Under the pieces are notes generated by a model. It was not told where the DNA came from. It worked only from the letters and a program-made list of their open reading frames with translations, and ran no database searches. From assembly GCF_910594005.1 (NCBI RefSeq), contig NC_057815.1, positions 77,485,552 to 77,549,551 of the forward strand: 64,000 nt of DNA, in the 5' to 3' direction. Positions 34,665 to 46,714 of the stretch are shown piece by piece. The translations under genes were made by a program, and so were the position numbers. The DNA is from Cervus elaphus (lineage: Eukaryota > Chordata > Mammalia > Artiodactyla > Cervidae). Every line of letters starts with the position of its first letter. The first letter of the stretch is position 1.

Positions 34665-35945
34665 GTCCATCCCCCGCAGATGCCCCATCACCCACCCCAG
34701 TCTTCAAAGGGTCTTGAATAACTCAGTGTGTGTCTCTCAGACCTATTGACTATGCATATGACAACACACACGTATATTTGCTTTTTTGTTGTATTGCTTT
34801 GTTTTATTTTGTACAATGAGACCAATGTACATACTGCTCTATGCCCTTTTACTTGCTTAAAAATGTGCAACATACAGACTGTTCTATCGATAAATACTCT
34901 CTTACAAGAGGATGCCTTTCCCCCTTCCGTGCATTTAATCTGTACAAGAGGAAGGGGCAGGGCCAGTTTCATACTCGGTGACTCCCCACTGGCCCAGTCA
35001 GTGGGACACTGAGTTCTCTAAATGTTCCCGCTGACCTTCCTGTTCTCGTTTCCCCCACCCTTCCTGCCTGCCTCCTTATTCCGTTTAGGTCACTTTGATT
35101 ATTTAAATATCAGGTTCAGAAATAGCAACAGCCGGTGCATGAATAAAATGCAATTACTGTACCAGGTTGAGGTTTTAATGTGTTTGTTTTATTAAAAAGC
35201 CATCCTTTCTCCAAGTTTACAGTGCTTCGTTACATTTTATTTTTGCCAAAGGTAAACACAGTGAATTTTCAGACTTGGTCACTTCTCTTTGACCACAGGT
35301 TCCTGTTCAGTGAGATTTCACTTTGAAAGTTTCAAATAGAAATGAAAGGACCAACTCGTATAATGTAAAATTCAACAGATGCTGAAGCACATTAGAATTC
35401 TAGGCTGGACCTTCAATGGAGCCTACAAGTGTCCTTTTTTAACACAAGTTCCACTTTATCACAATACAATATCATAGTTCATCAAAAACATCAATAACAT
35501 ATTTTATTGGATTAGAAGATAAACAGAGGGAAGGAAGGGAAAGCAAAAAGTAACTGAATGGAATTGTGGAAAAGGTATAAGGTGTATTTCCATCACATTG
35601 TCAGCTTGCAAAAAGTACTGATTGTGTGAATATAACCTCTGAGAATACATTACTCTTTTGGTATGGAATGATCAGATGTTGTTTTATGGCTCAGTGTCCA
35701 TCCTAGAAGTTAGGGTTACTGATTTTAATTAATAAATGTTCATTTAACAGGCTGTCATTCTAAAATTGTTCTTGGTTTTCACCAGGTTTGTTGCCTCAGT
35801 AGCTTCTAACTCTCTACTTTTTTGTGAAAATCAAAACTTTAAAAGGAAAAGACTGTCTCATATACAATGTGACTGAAGGCAGGGGTGAGGTGGGGATAGG
35901 GAAACTTGTAGTTCAGTGGCTTCATTAGTTAAAATAGCTGTTGTT
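34665..35945. other. KIAA1549L: AT-rich intron, no recognised repeat
   Basis: About 1.3 kb without repeat signatures; the part from 35060 is strongly AT-rich and could include conserved sequence, which I cannot test. Confidence 0.35.
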
Positions 35946-35950
35946 ATTGT

Positions 35951-37620
35951 GTTGTTCAGCCACTCAGTCATGTCTGACTCTGTGTGACCACATGGACTAT
36001 AGCATGCCAGCCTTCCCTGCCCTTCACCATTTCCTGAAGCTTGCTCAAACTCACGTCCATTGAGTCAGTGGTGCCATCCAACCATCTTGTCCTCTGCCAC
36101 CTCCTTCTCCTCCTGCCTTCAATCTTTCCCAGCATCAGGGTCTTTTCTAATGAGTCAGCTCTTCTCATCAGGTGGCCAGTGTATTGGAGCCTCAGCTTCA
36201 GCATCAGTCCTTCTAATAAATATTCAGGATTGATTTCCTTTAGGATTGATGGTTTGATCTCCTTACAGCCCAAGGGACTCTCAAGAGCCTTCTCCAACAC
36301 CACAGCTCAAAAGCATCAATTCTTCAGCATTTAGCCTTCTTTACGGTCCACCTCTCACATCCATTCATGACTACTGGAAAAATCATAGCTTTGACTTTAC
36401 AGATCTTTGTTGGCAAAGTAATGTCTCTGCATTTTATTTTACTATCTAGGTTTGTTATAGCTTTTCTTCCAAGGAGCAAGTATCTTAATTTTGTGGCTGC
36501 AGTCACCAGCTGCAGTGATTTTGGAGCCCAAGAAAATAAAGTCTTTCACTGTTTCCATTGTTTCCCCATCTATTGGCCAGGAAGTGGTGGGACTGGATGC
36601 CATAATCTTTGTTTTTTGAATGTTGAGTTTTAAGCCAGCTTTTCACTCTCCTCTTTTACTTTCATCAAGAGGCTCTTTAGTTCCTCTTTGCTTTCTGCCA
36701 TAAGGGTGGTGTCATCTGCATATCTGAGGTTATTGATATTTCTCCTGGCAATCTTGATTCCATCTTGTGCTTCCTCCAGCCTGGCATTTCACATAATGTA
36801 CTCTGCATATCAGTTAAATAAACAGGGTGACAAATATGCAGCTTTGACGTACTCCTTTCCCAATTTGGAACCAGTCCATTGTTCCATGTCTGGTTCTAAC
36901 TATTTCTTCCTGACCTACATACAGATTTCTCAGGAGGCAGGTCAGGTGGTCTGGTATTCCCATCTCTTTCAGAATTTTTCAGTTTTTTGTGATTCACACA
37001 ATCAAAGGCTTTAGCATAGTCAATGAAGCAGAAGTAGATGTTCTTCTGAAATTCTGTCGCTTTTACTATGATCCAACGGATGTTGGCAATTTGACCTCTG
37101 GTTCCTCTGCCTTTTCTAAATTCAGCTTGAACATCTGAAAGTTCTCAGTTCACATACTGTTGAAGCTTGGCTTGGAGAGTTTTGAGCATTACTTCGCTAG
37201 CATGTAAGATGAGTGCAATTGTGTGATAGTTTGAACATTCTTTGGCATTGCCCTTCTTTGGACTTGACATGAAAACTGACCTTTTCCAGTCCTATGGCCA
37301 CTGCTGAGTTTTCCAAATATGCTGGTATATTGAGTGCAGCACTTTCACAGCATCATCTTTTTTTTTTTTTTTTATTCTTTTAAGATTTGAAATGGTTCAG
37401 CTGAAATTCCATCACCTCCATTAGCTTTGTTCATAGTGATGCTTCCTAAGGCCCACTTGACTTCTCACTCCAAGTTGTCTGGCTCTAGGTGAGTGATCAC
37501 ACCATCGTGGTTATCTGGGTCATTAAGATCTTTTTTGTATTCTTCTGTGTATTCTTGCCACCTCTTCTTAATATCTTCTGCTTCTGTTTGGTCCATACCT
37601 ACCATAGCTATAGGCAGTTT
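35951..37620 (-). mobile_element. BovB LINE, antisense, 1.7 kb
   Basis: Largest young LINE in the window. On the minus strand it carries broken reverse-transcriptase-region frames, for example 37465-37698 (EAEDIKKRWQEYTEEYKKD) and 35968-36303 (LLEGLMLKLRLQYTGHLMRR). It begins at the reverse 3' tail and stops inside the ORF, so it is 5'-truncated. A T-run near 37358-37374 interrupts it. It cannot encode an intact protein. Confidence 0.93.
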
Positions 37621-37734
37621 TAGAGTCTGTTTCAAGATGATGTTTAAATATAAGTGGGAAAAATAGATGTGAGAGCTAGGATTTTGAAAGCAAAACAATT
37701 TGGCCTTTTCTCAACTAAATACAGATGCTTAAAC

Positions 37735-37950
37735 TTCCCAGGTGGCTCAGTAGTAAAGAATCTGCCTGCCAATAAAGGAGATGTAGGAGACACAGGTTCA
37801 ATCCCTGGGTCAGGAAGATCCCCTGGAGAAGGAAATGGCAGCCCACTCCAGTATTCTTGCCTGGAAAATCCCAGAGACAGAGGAGCCTGGCGGACTACAG
37901 TCCACGAGGTCACAAAGAGATAGACATGACTGAGGAACTGAGCACCCAGG
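37735..37950 (+). mobile_element. Bov-tA SINE
   Basis: Head acttcccaggtggctcagta, BovA tail to gactgaggaactgagca. Approximate flanks gatgcttaaactt / catgcaaactt. Confidence 0.88.
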
Positions 37951-37954
37951 CATG

Positions 37955-39015
37955 CAAACTTCTGAAAGAAAATGAATATCACCTTAGGAAGAGTGGTTTC
38001 CATGAAAGAGTTAAAAATGAGTTCAAGGTGAGAACATAATGTATGTATTTATACCTTCAGTTATTTAGAAGAAAGACCCTCCATAAACCCGTAAGGGTGT
38101 ACCTTCCTTTAAGATACCATGATTTCACAGTCAGGGTTCAGAATTTAATCAGACCTTGCCCCTAGCTATCATGGTACAGGAGGGAGACAAGAATCAGAGA
38201 GCTTGGAGGATGAATCACTACTTTCTTGGCAGAGCCCTTGAGGATTTGTCAGAGATATTCGCTCAAAAACAGTTTCAGTTTTTATTTTCTTTCCCTTCTC
38301 AATGAGATGGAGACTCACTTATTATTTGATAAGCAACACCAAAGGGCAGTGATTCTAGTTGTAGATTATTTGTCTTTGAGCTTTAATAAAGATTCCCCCA
38401 CAAAAGAACACGTTTTGTTTAAGGGCATTTTCTGCCTCTGATGGGAAGGTTCTCCTCCTGCCAGTTGAAACAGGAGAAAGTGAGATCTCTTTCCAGCCTT
38501 ATTTACTGAAGTTCAAACCAGCAATGCAAACAAAACATTTTGGTGCTTGGTGGCAATTACTGATGATTACATGATGATGTTCTAGGACTTTCTCAGCCTC
38601 ACCATGGCCCTTTTCTAGGCATTGTCCCATCCTTTTTTGCTTTGGGGACAAATTATGCTTTAAATATTCTCATGAACCTGCTGTATTCACATAACACTTT
38701 AATGTATTAGCACTTAATGCATAAAGAAACCTAGAGGAATTATTGTGTGAATCTAAATATGACTTTAAGTGATGATGGAAAAGAGCTGCAGTTTGTAGTT
38801 TCCAGGGTATCCTTTTCCTGTCCTATTATAGTTATGCTCGCCCCTTTACCTGACCATGGGGTGGGAAGTAAGAGTATCACAATTTGGAAGCAATAAAAAT
38901 GTGAAGTACCATCTTTTCAACCTCTGAATGGTTTCATGATAGCAAGACTTTAACTTTTATATGTTTATTGGTTTTGCAGGTACTAAAGCATCTCCTTTTC
39001 CAAGACAGGAAATTT
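37955..39015. other. KIAA1549L: intron, no recognised repeat
   Basis: About 1 kb without recognised repeat or supported exon. Confidence 0.35.
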
Positions 39016-39019
39016 TAGT

Positions 39020-39640
39020 CCTTCCTTCACTCATTCAGCAAATCCCTATTGAAAGCCAACTGCATGTAAGACATTGTTAAAGGCAAAGGCATCAGACTTT
39101 AAAAAGATGGGCATGAATGGAGCTTATGTTATAGTGGCAGGGGATGGGAGCAGATTAAATCAATACAGCAATAGTGATAAAGGTGATGCTGAATAATAGA
39201 GGGATGAGGTGAGTTATTTTAGATTGGTGGATAAAGAAAGTCTTTTTTAAGCAGCAACTTGAAAAATAAGAAGGAACTAGGCAGGTAAAGAATCATGGAA
39301 AGAGCAGTCTGAGCAGAGGGAATAGTAAATGTAAAATCCTGGAGGTGGGAAGAAGCCTGCTGTGTTCAAAAGGCCACTGTGGCTGGAGCAGACTGGCTCA
39401 GGGGAGAGTTGGGAAATGGACTCAGCAAGGTGGCCAGGGCCACGTGGTGCAGAACATGTAGGTCACAGTAAAGACGCTCCGTTTTATTCTGAGAGAGATG
39501 AAGCCTTCAGAGGGTTCTGATCAAAGGAGTGCTGTGATCTGGTTATCTCCTGAAAAGATAATCCATCCTGGTTGCTGGTGGAATGTGTATTTTAGGAGTA
39601 GGAGGAGCAAGTGGAAGCTCAGAGGAGGGGGGCTGTTTAG
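39020..39640 (-). mobile_element. L2-like LINE, antisense
   Basis: L2-type start (attcagcaaatccctattga) and then the shared antisense text: aaatgtaaaatcctggaggt, ggccactgtggctggagcag, gtgctgtgatctggttatc. Confidence 0.65.
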
Positions 39641-39646
39641 GAAGTA

Positions 39647-40160
39647 TATTAGTTACTTACAACTGTGTAACAAATTACCCCAACACCTAGCCACCAAAAA
39701 CGACTATCTAAATTTAGTATCTCACATAATGTCTGTGGGTCAGGAATTCAGGAATGGCTTAATTGGGTGATTCTTGCTCAGAGTATATCATGAGGTTGCA
39801 GTCAAGATGTTGGGCCGAGCTGTAACCATCAAAAGGCCTGACCAAACCCATTTACAAGATGGCTCACTGTTATAGTTGTTGGCAGGAGTCTCAATTTCTT
39901 GCCAAATGGACCTCTCCATAGGGCTACGTTAGTGGTCTCATAAACATGGCAGCTGACTTCCCCTAGAGTAAGAAGTAATCCAAGAGAGAGCAAGGTGGAA
40001 GCAACAATACTTTTTTAATGACCTAGACTTGGAAGCGATACATTGTCATTTCTGCAATTACCTATTTGTTACACAGGTTAGTCCTATGTGACTATGAGGC
40101 AAGAATTACTTGGTGCCATCTTGGAGTGCATGTTGGATACTCCAGCTCATCCTGATGCCA
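39647..40160 (+). mobile_element. MLT1-like (ERVL-MaLR) LTR
   Basis: Near-complete order of an MLT1-type LTR: gtatattagttacttacaac, gtaacaaattaccccaacac, ctgtgggtcaggaattcagg, caagatggctcactgttata, ccaagagagagcaaggtgga, ending tggtgccatcttgg. Confidence 0.8.
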
Positions 40161-40164
40161 TCTT

Positions 40165-40840
40165 GAACTTCATAGCAGTTGTCTGGGAGGGAGATAATGG
40201 TGGGAAAGCAAGAACTGCCTGCCAAAACTACATTCTAAAATGATATATGCATCTGATAACACATCTGAATAAAGATCTTCCTCTCTCATTGGCTCATTGG
40301 TGACCTGCTATTTACAAATAAGTCCACAGAACCCCCAAATATTCCAGCCATAACCCATGGTTAGACTATGAGGAGTTTTAACCACTTTTGTAAAAATAGC
40401 AATTTACTTGGCTTAATTTGACAATCTTCTGTGATTATGATAAGTGACAGAATGACACAAACTATGTGTTTCTTAATAATTTAAATGACATCACAATCTT
40501 GTGAGACAGGAGGAAAGATGAATACACTTCTATTACATTTATATTTTATATAACACCTATTTTGCCCCTAAGTTGCTTACTGGGTTGGTTGTTTGAACAG
40601 GCTTCATTTATCTTTTGCCGAGCCATGCTTAGTAAACTGTCATTCGTATAGTTATTTAATGGGAATGTGCTTTAAGTAAATCAGCATGGTACTGGCCCTG
40701 GAACATTCTCCATCAGTCTATCTATGGACGCACAAGGCAGATGGCTGTCATTCAGCAATTGCAGCAGAACCCTCTGTCAGAGGGGAGCATCAGTTTAACA
40801 GTGTAGGTGCAAATCGCTCTAGGTAATTAGGGGAATTGTC
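40165..40840. other. KIAA1549L: intron, no recognised repeat
   Basis: AT-rich; nothing identified. Confidence 0.35.
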
Positions 40841-40851
40841 CATAGCTTTAA

Positions 40852-41043
40852 GGGCTTCCCTGGTGGTTCAGCTGGTAAACAATCTGCCTGCAATGCAGGA
40901 GACCTGGGTTCAATTCCTGGGTTGGGAAGATCCCCTGGAGAAGGGAAAGGCTACCCACTTCAGTATTCTGGCCTAGAGAATTCCATGGACTGTATAGTCC
41001 ATGGGGTTGCAAAGAGTCAGACATGACTGAGTGACTTTCTCTG
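40852..41043 (+). mobile_element. Bov-tA SINE
   Basis: Head gggcttccctggtggttcag, BovA tail to gactgagtgactttctctg. Perfect 9-bp duplication tagctttaa at 40843-40851 and 41044-41052. Confidence 0.95.
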
Positions 41044-41623
41044 TAGCTTTAAATTCATTTCTCAGTGGTTATTTCTTAGCTTTCTTTCATTTTAGACAAA
41101 TGAAAGAAACCAAAACCTTAGTCACTGGGGAAACAATCTTTAAGGGAAAAAAAAGTTTCAGCAGCAATTACTGTGGCTGGTTGACCAAGGAAGACTCATG
41201 ACCTTTATGCAATGCCAGAATGGGTGGCTTTGGTGGCAGAGACTAAACTGAATGCTGTTATTGTCTTGATTATCATATTTTAAGAATAGCTACCAAGTTT
41301 GGCCAAATGGCACTTCCCCATCTCCAACTCAAATATAGAGAAAAAATTAACGTTTTTTTTTCCCCCAAATGTGTTCTGTCACAGTTTTGAAGGAATGGTT
41401 TTGCCGTTTAAATTCAAACCAGTGCGGGGTGAATAGTATAGATAGTAAATTTTAAGAGAAAGTCACCAGCAGCAGTGAGCTGTTGGCATGGAACCAGACG
41501 CTGTTGTTCCTGAGGTCATTTTGAGTAAAATGATGTCCTTAGGCTGTGAGCCTGACATACATTCCCCCACGATGGTGCAGCTCCCCTACAACAGAAAATC
41601 GATGTGTTTATGTTTTGCTTTAG

Positions 41624-41802
41624 TGCCGGCAAGTGATGAAGAGGAAGGAGCGGTCCTTTTTGACAACTCTGGCAAGGCGGCTGTGGATCCCTTTGACACG
41701 TCTTCTGGGTCTGTGCAACTCATCGGAATAAAACCCACAGCCCTCCCCGTGGTGCACCCCACCTCGGACAGGAACCAGGAGCCGGCCGTCCTCAACGGTG
41801 AG
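41624..41802 (+). CDS. KIAA1549L: KIAA1549L internal exon, acidic cytoplasmic segment
   Basis: The acceptor is gttttgctttag; the first two bases complete a valine codon and the peptide continues PASDEEEGAVLFDNSGK. It then reads AAVDPFDTSSGSVQLIGIKP and ends in a proline-rich linker up to VLNGE. It closes in phase 0 on GAG before the donor gtgagc. The SDEEE cluster and DPFDTSSGS give an acidic patch between two basic segments. A DPF tripeptide is a known AP-2 alpha-ear binding motif (endocytic adaptors), but a single copy is weak evidence. The same frame is open for about 130 nt upstream and 180 nt downstream of the exon; the splice consensus and the match to the next exon (NGE-VNKAL) set the borders. 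Length is 179 nt. Confidence 0.93.
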
Positions 41803-42031
41803 GTGAGCACCCCAGGACAGAGCGGGAGAGAGTGGGTGCAGCCAGGCCTCTGTGAATGTGGACCAAGGAGGAGCCTCTGGGGGCCCCGGGTGCAGGTGTA
41901 TGGGGCTCTGTGGGTCATTTTTACCTCTTCATGTACAGGCCTCAGTGGAACGAATCAGGACACCGGTCACCCCAAACCAGTTCGTTGAGTGATGTTTTTG
42001 GAGCATTTTCCACCTTCATCAGAAAGTCCAT

Positions 42032-42115
42032 GAAATGAAGTGAAGTGAAAGTCACTCAGTTGTGTCCAACTCTTTGCGACCCCATGGACTACACAGTCCA
42101 TGAAATTCTCCAGGC
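42032..42115 (-). mobile_element. BovA fragment, antisense
   Basis: gtgaaagtcactcagttgtg to catgaaattctccaggc. Duplication cagaaagtccat / cagaaagcccat at 42020-42031 and 42116-42127, one mismatch. Confidence 0.88.
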
Positions 42116-42129
42116 CAGAAAGCCCATAG

Positions 42130-43005
42130 GGGACTTTTTAAGAAACTGTCATTATGAAGAGAAACATCCAAAATTCTGCTTCCCTAACCCCTCACTCACA
42201 CAGCCTGCTTCCTTTCTTGATAACACCACTAAAGTGGTCATGATGGGGTATCTGTGGCAGTGGGGATGGAGAGAGCTGGAATTGATAGGGGACCAGAGGA
42301 GATATGGACAGGGAATGTGGCCCACTACATAGACTTTGAAATGACTTATTCCTTCGAGAAAGCTTTGCATGCTTCCAGGAGGAATATCAATAAATAGCAT
42401 GGTGTTAGTCAATTTTCCTGTCTTAAAAAGATTAGTACTATACATCAGAGAATAAAGATTTCACCAAAGAAAAACATATGGATGGATGGGTGGGTGGAGA
42501 TAGATAGATGATAAATTGAGGCAGTTTAGGGGAGAACAAGAGAGTAAATTAGGTAAAAATTAGCTGCCATTTCTCCATCTTCTGCAGCAGAATGGTCAGG
42601 GGGCTAAAGATGTTTATGATCCCTGAAGGCCATGCTCATGGAATGTCCTTGTGAATACCTTACACATGCATCACACACACATAATTTCATTGTTATTCTC
42701 TGTTGTCATTCAACAGGTTGGTTGTTCACTTCGTTGGTTTATACCTGGCCGGCTATGGTTACCTTCACTGGGTGGGAGATTTCCTAAGCTTCAAAGGCTG
42801 TTTCCCACCACACCTTGAGGAACATACCGCGACCCCATACAGCTGGGTCCTGTAAACGCACTTCAGGGCTTGTCCACGTCCCCCATCCACGCCACGTGAG
42901 AAATCCTGTTACAGACCTGATCTAGGAAGCTCCTTCTGCTTTCTGGACAGAGAGACTGAACTGCCTAGAGGGGTGATGAGTTGATGTTCATCAATTTTAA
43001 AAAGA
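42130..43005. other. KIAA1549L: intron with a short ATGG/GATA tract
   Basis: A simple repeat (atggatggatgggtgggtgg, then gatagatagatga) at 42478-42510; otherwise nothing recognised. Confidence 0.45.
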
Positions 43006-43015
43006 AACTTAACTG

Positions 43016-43160
43016 GGAATTTCCTGGAGGTCCAGTGGTTAAGACTTGACACTTTCACTTATGTGGGCCCGGGTTTGAGCCCTAGTTGGGGAACTAAGCT
43101 CCCACAAGCAGCACAGGGCAGCCAAAAATAAAAATAAATAAATAATTAATTAAAAATAAA
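43016..43160 (+). mobile_element. CHR SINE
   Basis: gggaatttcctggaggtcca, gtggttaagacttgacactt, A/T-rich tail with taaa repeats. Flanks aaaaagaaacttaact / aaaaagagcttaact. Confidence 0.88.
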
Positions 43161-43194
43161 AAGAGCTTAACTCGCTGTGGACTCATAGAGCACT

Positions 43195-43345
43195 TGCATG
43201 CCAACCTCCTCATTTTTTTTCAGACAAAGAAACGGAAGTCACAGGCCTCAGGTGGCTTGCTCAGAGTCACACTGCAGGTTATTGTGACAGCTTGATCAGG
43301 TCCCCTGGCTCCCTATCTAGCACTCCTTCCCTCTCTTTGGCTTAC
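43195..43345 (-). mobile_element. MIR fragment
   Basis: ttcagacaaagaaacggaag, ttgctcagagtcacactgca: diverged reverse MIR. Confidence 0.6.
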
Positions 43346-43379
43346 TGTGGCCCGTCAGTAAAGAAGAGCGCTTTGCTTG

Positions 43380-43675
43380 AAAGAGTATGGACTCTCCAGC
43401 CACACTGCAAGAATGTGAGTCCTGACTCCTCTACTTAATGTCTGCGTGACCTTCAGTTCAGTTCAGTTCAGTCGCTCAGTCGTGTCCGATTCTTTGTGAC
43501 CCCATGAACCGCAGCACGCCAGGCCTCCCTGTCCATTACCGACAGCTTAAATTCTCTGTGCCTCAGTATCTCTATCTGTACAGTGGGACTGTTATGAGGA
43601 TCAAATGAGTTAATATGCATAAAGCACATAGAATATTGTCTAGCATACAACAAATATGTTATTATGGTATCATCA
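43380..43675 (+). mobile_element. MIR split by a BovB fragment
   Basis: agtatggactctccagccac and cttaatgtctgcgtgacctt form the left half; ttctctgtgcctcagtatct and tatgaggatcaaatgagtta form the right half. Confidence 0.8.
43455..43545 (-). mobile_element. BovB 3' tail, antisense
   Basis: agttcagttcagttcagtcg to aggcctccctgtccattacc, a short reverse BovB end inserted in a MIR. Confidence 0.88.
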
Positions 43676-43681
43676 TCATTA

Positions 43682-43895
43682 ACTTTCAGGTGGTGCTAGT
43701 GGTAAAAAACCCACCTGCCAATGCAGAAGATGTAGCAGACGCAGGTTTGACCCCTGGGTCAGGAAGATCCCCTGGAGTAGGCAATAGCAGCCCACCCCAG
43801 TATTCTTACCTGGAGAAGCCTATGGACAGAGGAGCCTAGAGGGCTACAGTCCATAGGGTCACAGAGTCGTGCACAACTGAGTGACTGAGCATACT
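43682..43895 (+). mobile_element. Bov-tA SINE
   Basis: Head ttcaggtggtgctagtggta, BovA tail to gagtgactgagcatac. Perfect 9-bp tcatcatta before and after. Confidence 0.9.
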
Positions 43896-43904
43896 TCATC
43901 ATTA

Positions 43905-44795
43905 GTCAGCTAACCATCCAGGATTCATTGATCAAGTACTTAATGCCCTTAGGCCCTACAATTTGGGAACCTATATACCTTCTCAAAGCCAATCATAGCC
44001 ACTGAATCTTTCCCTGAGCCCAGTTCTGCCACTGGACACTCAAGCCCCAGATTAGAGGCCTCTGAGGTTATCACTGATGCACTGGTAACTATTCTTCATT
44101 AAGACCCTCTACCCAGTATGGACCCAGGTGACGGCCGCCATGCCTGGATCTTTTCATCCCAGCTTAGCCATGTGAATGTCATGGGGACAGATTCCATGTC
44201 AGCTAAATCTAACCTACCACTCTCTTTTTCAGCCAGACTGTCACAGAACAGAGGAGCATTTTCCCTGTCCAGAACTGTATACGTGTCACATTTTGGTAGT
44301 TGAAGGAATAGACCTTCTGGCATCTGGATTGAAAAAGAGCCCTGAACTGTCCTCTGTAATTTGCTACCTTGTGACATTTTAGGCAGATTATTTTATCATT
44401 TTTCTCCTTCTCTTACAGGCAGCTTGTTTAAGTGAAGAAAACACAGCCTCAAAGCCATAAATTTTCTTTTTATGAATTGTAGGTAACTCTTTTAAAGATT
44501 ATTTTAAAGCAAACAAAATAACAGCATACAAAATTCAGAAAATGAGAAAGACCACTGTAATTTCACTACCCTAACATATCCTCTATTTTCATGTTTTCCA
44601 CTTTCTCTTCAAGCTTTTGCTCAAACTCGTGTATATTTTAGAATCTTATCATATTCAGACCACCTTATATCTTGTATCTTAAGCATTGGCTGTGTTGCTA
44701 TTGTCTTTCTGACAACTGTTGTGAATGTCTTGATTAAGTGCACCAATGATTGGGAAACTACTCTCTCATTGTTCAAACCAGGTATTTTTTTGGTT
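43905..44795. other. KIAA1549L: intron, nothing recognised
   Basis: No repeat family recognised with confidence. Confidence 0.3.
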
Positions 44796-44799
44796 TTCG

Positions 44800-45390
44800 T
44801 TTTCATGCATGACTTATAGAAACTTTTTATTTTGAGAATAATTTTAGATTTACAAAAGAGTTGCCATAATAGTACAGAGAATTCCTTTATCCAGCTAGTT
44901 GTTTACCTACTACTCCTAATATGAACACCTTGTGTGACTATAAAAAAATGACCCAGCCCAGGAACATAATATTGGCGCAATACTGTTGAATAACGTGCAG
45001 ACCTCATTTGAAATTCACCAGTTTTCCTCTGATGTCCTTTCTCTGTTCTGTAATCCAATCCAGGACCCCATGTGGCATTTAATTGTCTCTTGAGTCTCCT
45101 CCCAAACAAGTTTGGGGTAGTTCAAGTTTGGGAGAGTTCCTCCATCCTTTGTGACCGTTGTTCTTCATGACTATTATTCTTTTGAAGCGTACTGGCCAGT
45201 TACTGTGAAGAATGTCCCTCAGTTTGGATTTATCTGGTGTTTTCTTATGATTGGATTGAGGTTATGAATTTTTCACATATCCATGGGAATGATGTGCCCC
45301 TTCATGGGCATGGAATCAAGAAGTACCTGATACTGATATGTCTGATTACTGACAGTGTTAACTTTCATCTCTGACTTTGAAATTCTCTTG
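44800..45390 (-). mobile_element. ancient L1M 3' region, antisense
   Basis: tattttgagaataattttag, agtacagagaattcctttat, caggaacataatattggcg and ttctgtaatccaatccagga follow the reverse L1M 3' UTR. Confidence 0.65.
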
Positions 45391-45394
45391 GAAT

Positions 45395-46435
45395 GTCATC
45401 TTAAGAAGGGATTCCAGAAATGGACTCCTGGCTCAGAGGATGTCATGCTGGCTTCTTTGCTGGTTTTCTCAGTGGCAAGTGGAATGAGGGAACAATTAAA
45501 GACTTGTGAGATGCTGCCAGCCTAAAGATACCATCAGGACCCAGATTGGGGAGATCTTTGCAAGAGTTAGAAAAAATATATTCCTCAGTTTGTTTCTTTA
45601 AACCTTGTAAAAGTAAAGCATCTACATAACATGTAGCCTCATGTTGGTGAACCCCTGGCTTTGTACACCTGTTGACATGTATCTTACCCCTGGATGAGTA
45701 CATTGCTAGAATCACCTAGCAGCGGAAAGTGTCAGGACTGGAATCTCTGCTTGCATACTGAACCATGTCCTGGGCATTTGGGAGTTTATCCTAGAGGATG
45801 GGATATATATAGGTGCTCGGGCTCCTGGCTTCTGAGCTAGCTGCGTGGATGGGTTTTCCTAAAGCACCACACTCTCACCACTACTTGTTGACCAGACCCA
45901 GCTAGTGCTGTGTCTAACCCTCAAAGCCCCCGGCTGTTGGTTTGTGTTGTCACAGCTGCTTCTTGCAGCTGGATTGCCCCTTCCTCTTTCCTTCTTGAAA
46001 CAAGAGCCAGAAAAAAGAACCAGAGTAACTCCGATGGGCAAGAAGGAACAGGGACATTCTAAGAGAGCAGGGTAGACGTGGCCTGTCTGCCTTCCTTTTT
46101 TCGTCCTGCCCCTCCCCTGAACCCCCGGCCCCCAAAGTGCTGCACCCATGCTGTTCAGTCCAAAGCCCCCACCACTGCCCCATTCCACCCAAGCCTACCC
46201 ACCTTAGTGCTCTGTGCTCCCAAAGCTACTCATTTCCCTTCCCCTTGTCTCTGTCAGACTCCCTTTCCCTTAGTCTTTGATGAAAATGAACCCTGCACAA
46301 CCCACATTAATGGTAATAATGTTTATTTTTTTCAATATACAAAAGACATAATGAAATTATTTTTACATTCTGTTCTTCATACAAAAATCTTCAAAATGAA
46401 TGGAGAGAGTAGCGTAGAAACATATTCATTCCCAT
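45395..46435. other. KIAA1549L: intron, nothing recognised
   Basis: No repeat or exon supported. Confidence 0.3.
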
Positions 46436-46439
46436 ATGT

Positions 46440-46710
46440 AAAATAGATAGCCTGTTTTAGAGTTGGTCCCAGTGCCTGGCCATATTGCAAGGATGCCATG
46501 CGTGTGAACTCCTGCAATCCTCACAACAGCTCCGTGAGGGCAGTAGTATTATCTGCCTCTTACACCAAAAGAATCTGAGGCACAGAGAAGTTAAGTAATG
46601 TGCCCAGGGCCACACAGCTAGGGAAAGACAGAGCTGGAATTTAAACCCAGGCAGTTGGTCTGGTTCCAGAACCTATACCCTTAGCCCCAGCTTTATGCCA
46701 CACCATCATT
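46440..46710 (-). mobile_element. MIR, nearly full length, antisense
   Basis: cagtgcctggccatattgc, cctcacaacagctccgtgag, ggcacagagaagttaagtaa, gggccacacagctagggaaa. Confidence 0.9.
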
Positions 46711-46714
46711 AAAA

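Noticed and set aside
35968..37698. Minus-strand frames resembling reverse transcriptase
   Set aside because: They are real BovB LINE remains but frameshifted and 5'-truncated, so not listed as genes.
41488..41623. Upstream extension of the sixth exon's open frame with an ATG
   Set aside because: The splice acceptor gttttgctttag and the correct join to the previous exon's split codon place this stretch in the intron; a novel first exon is possible but nothing supports a promoter.
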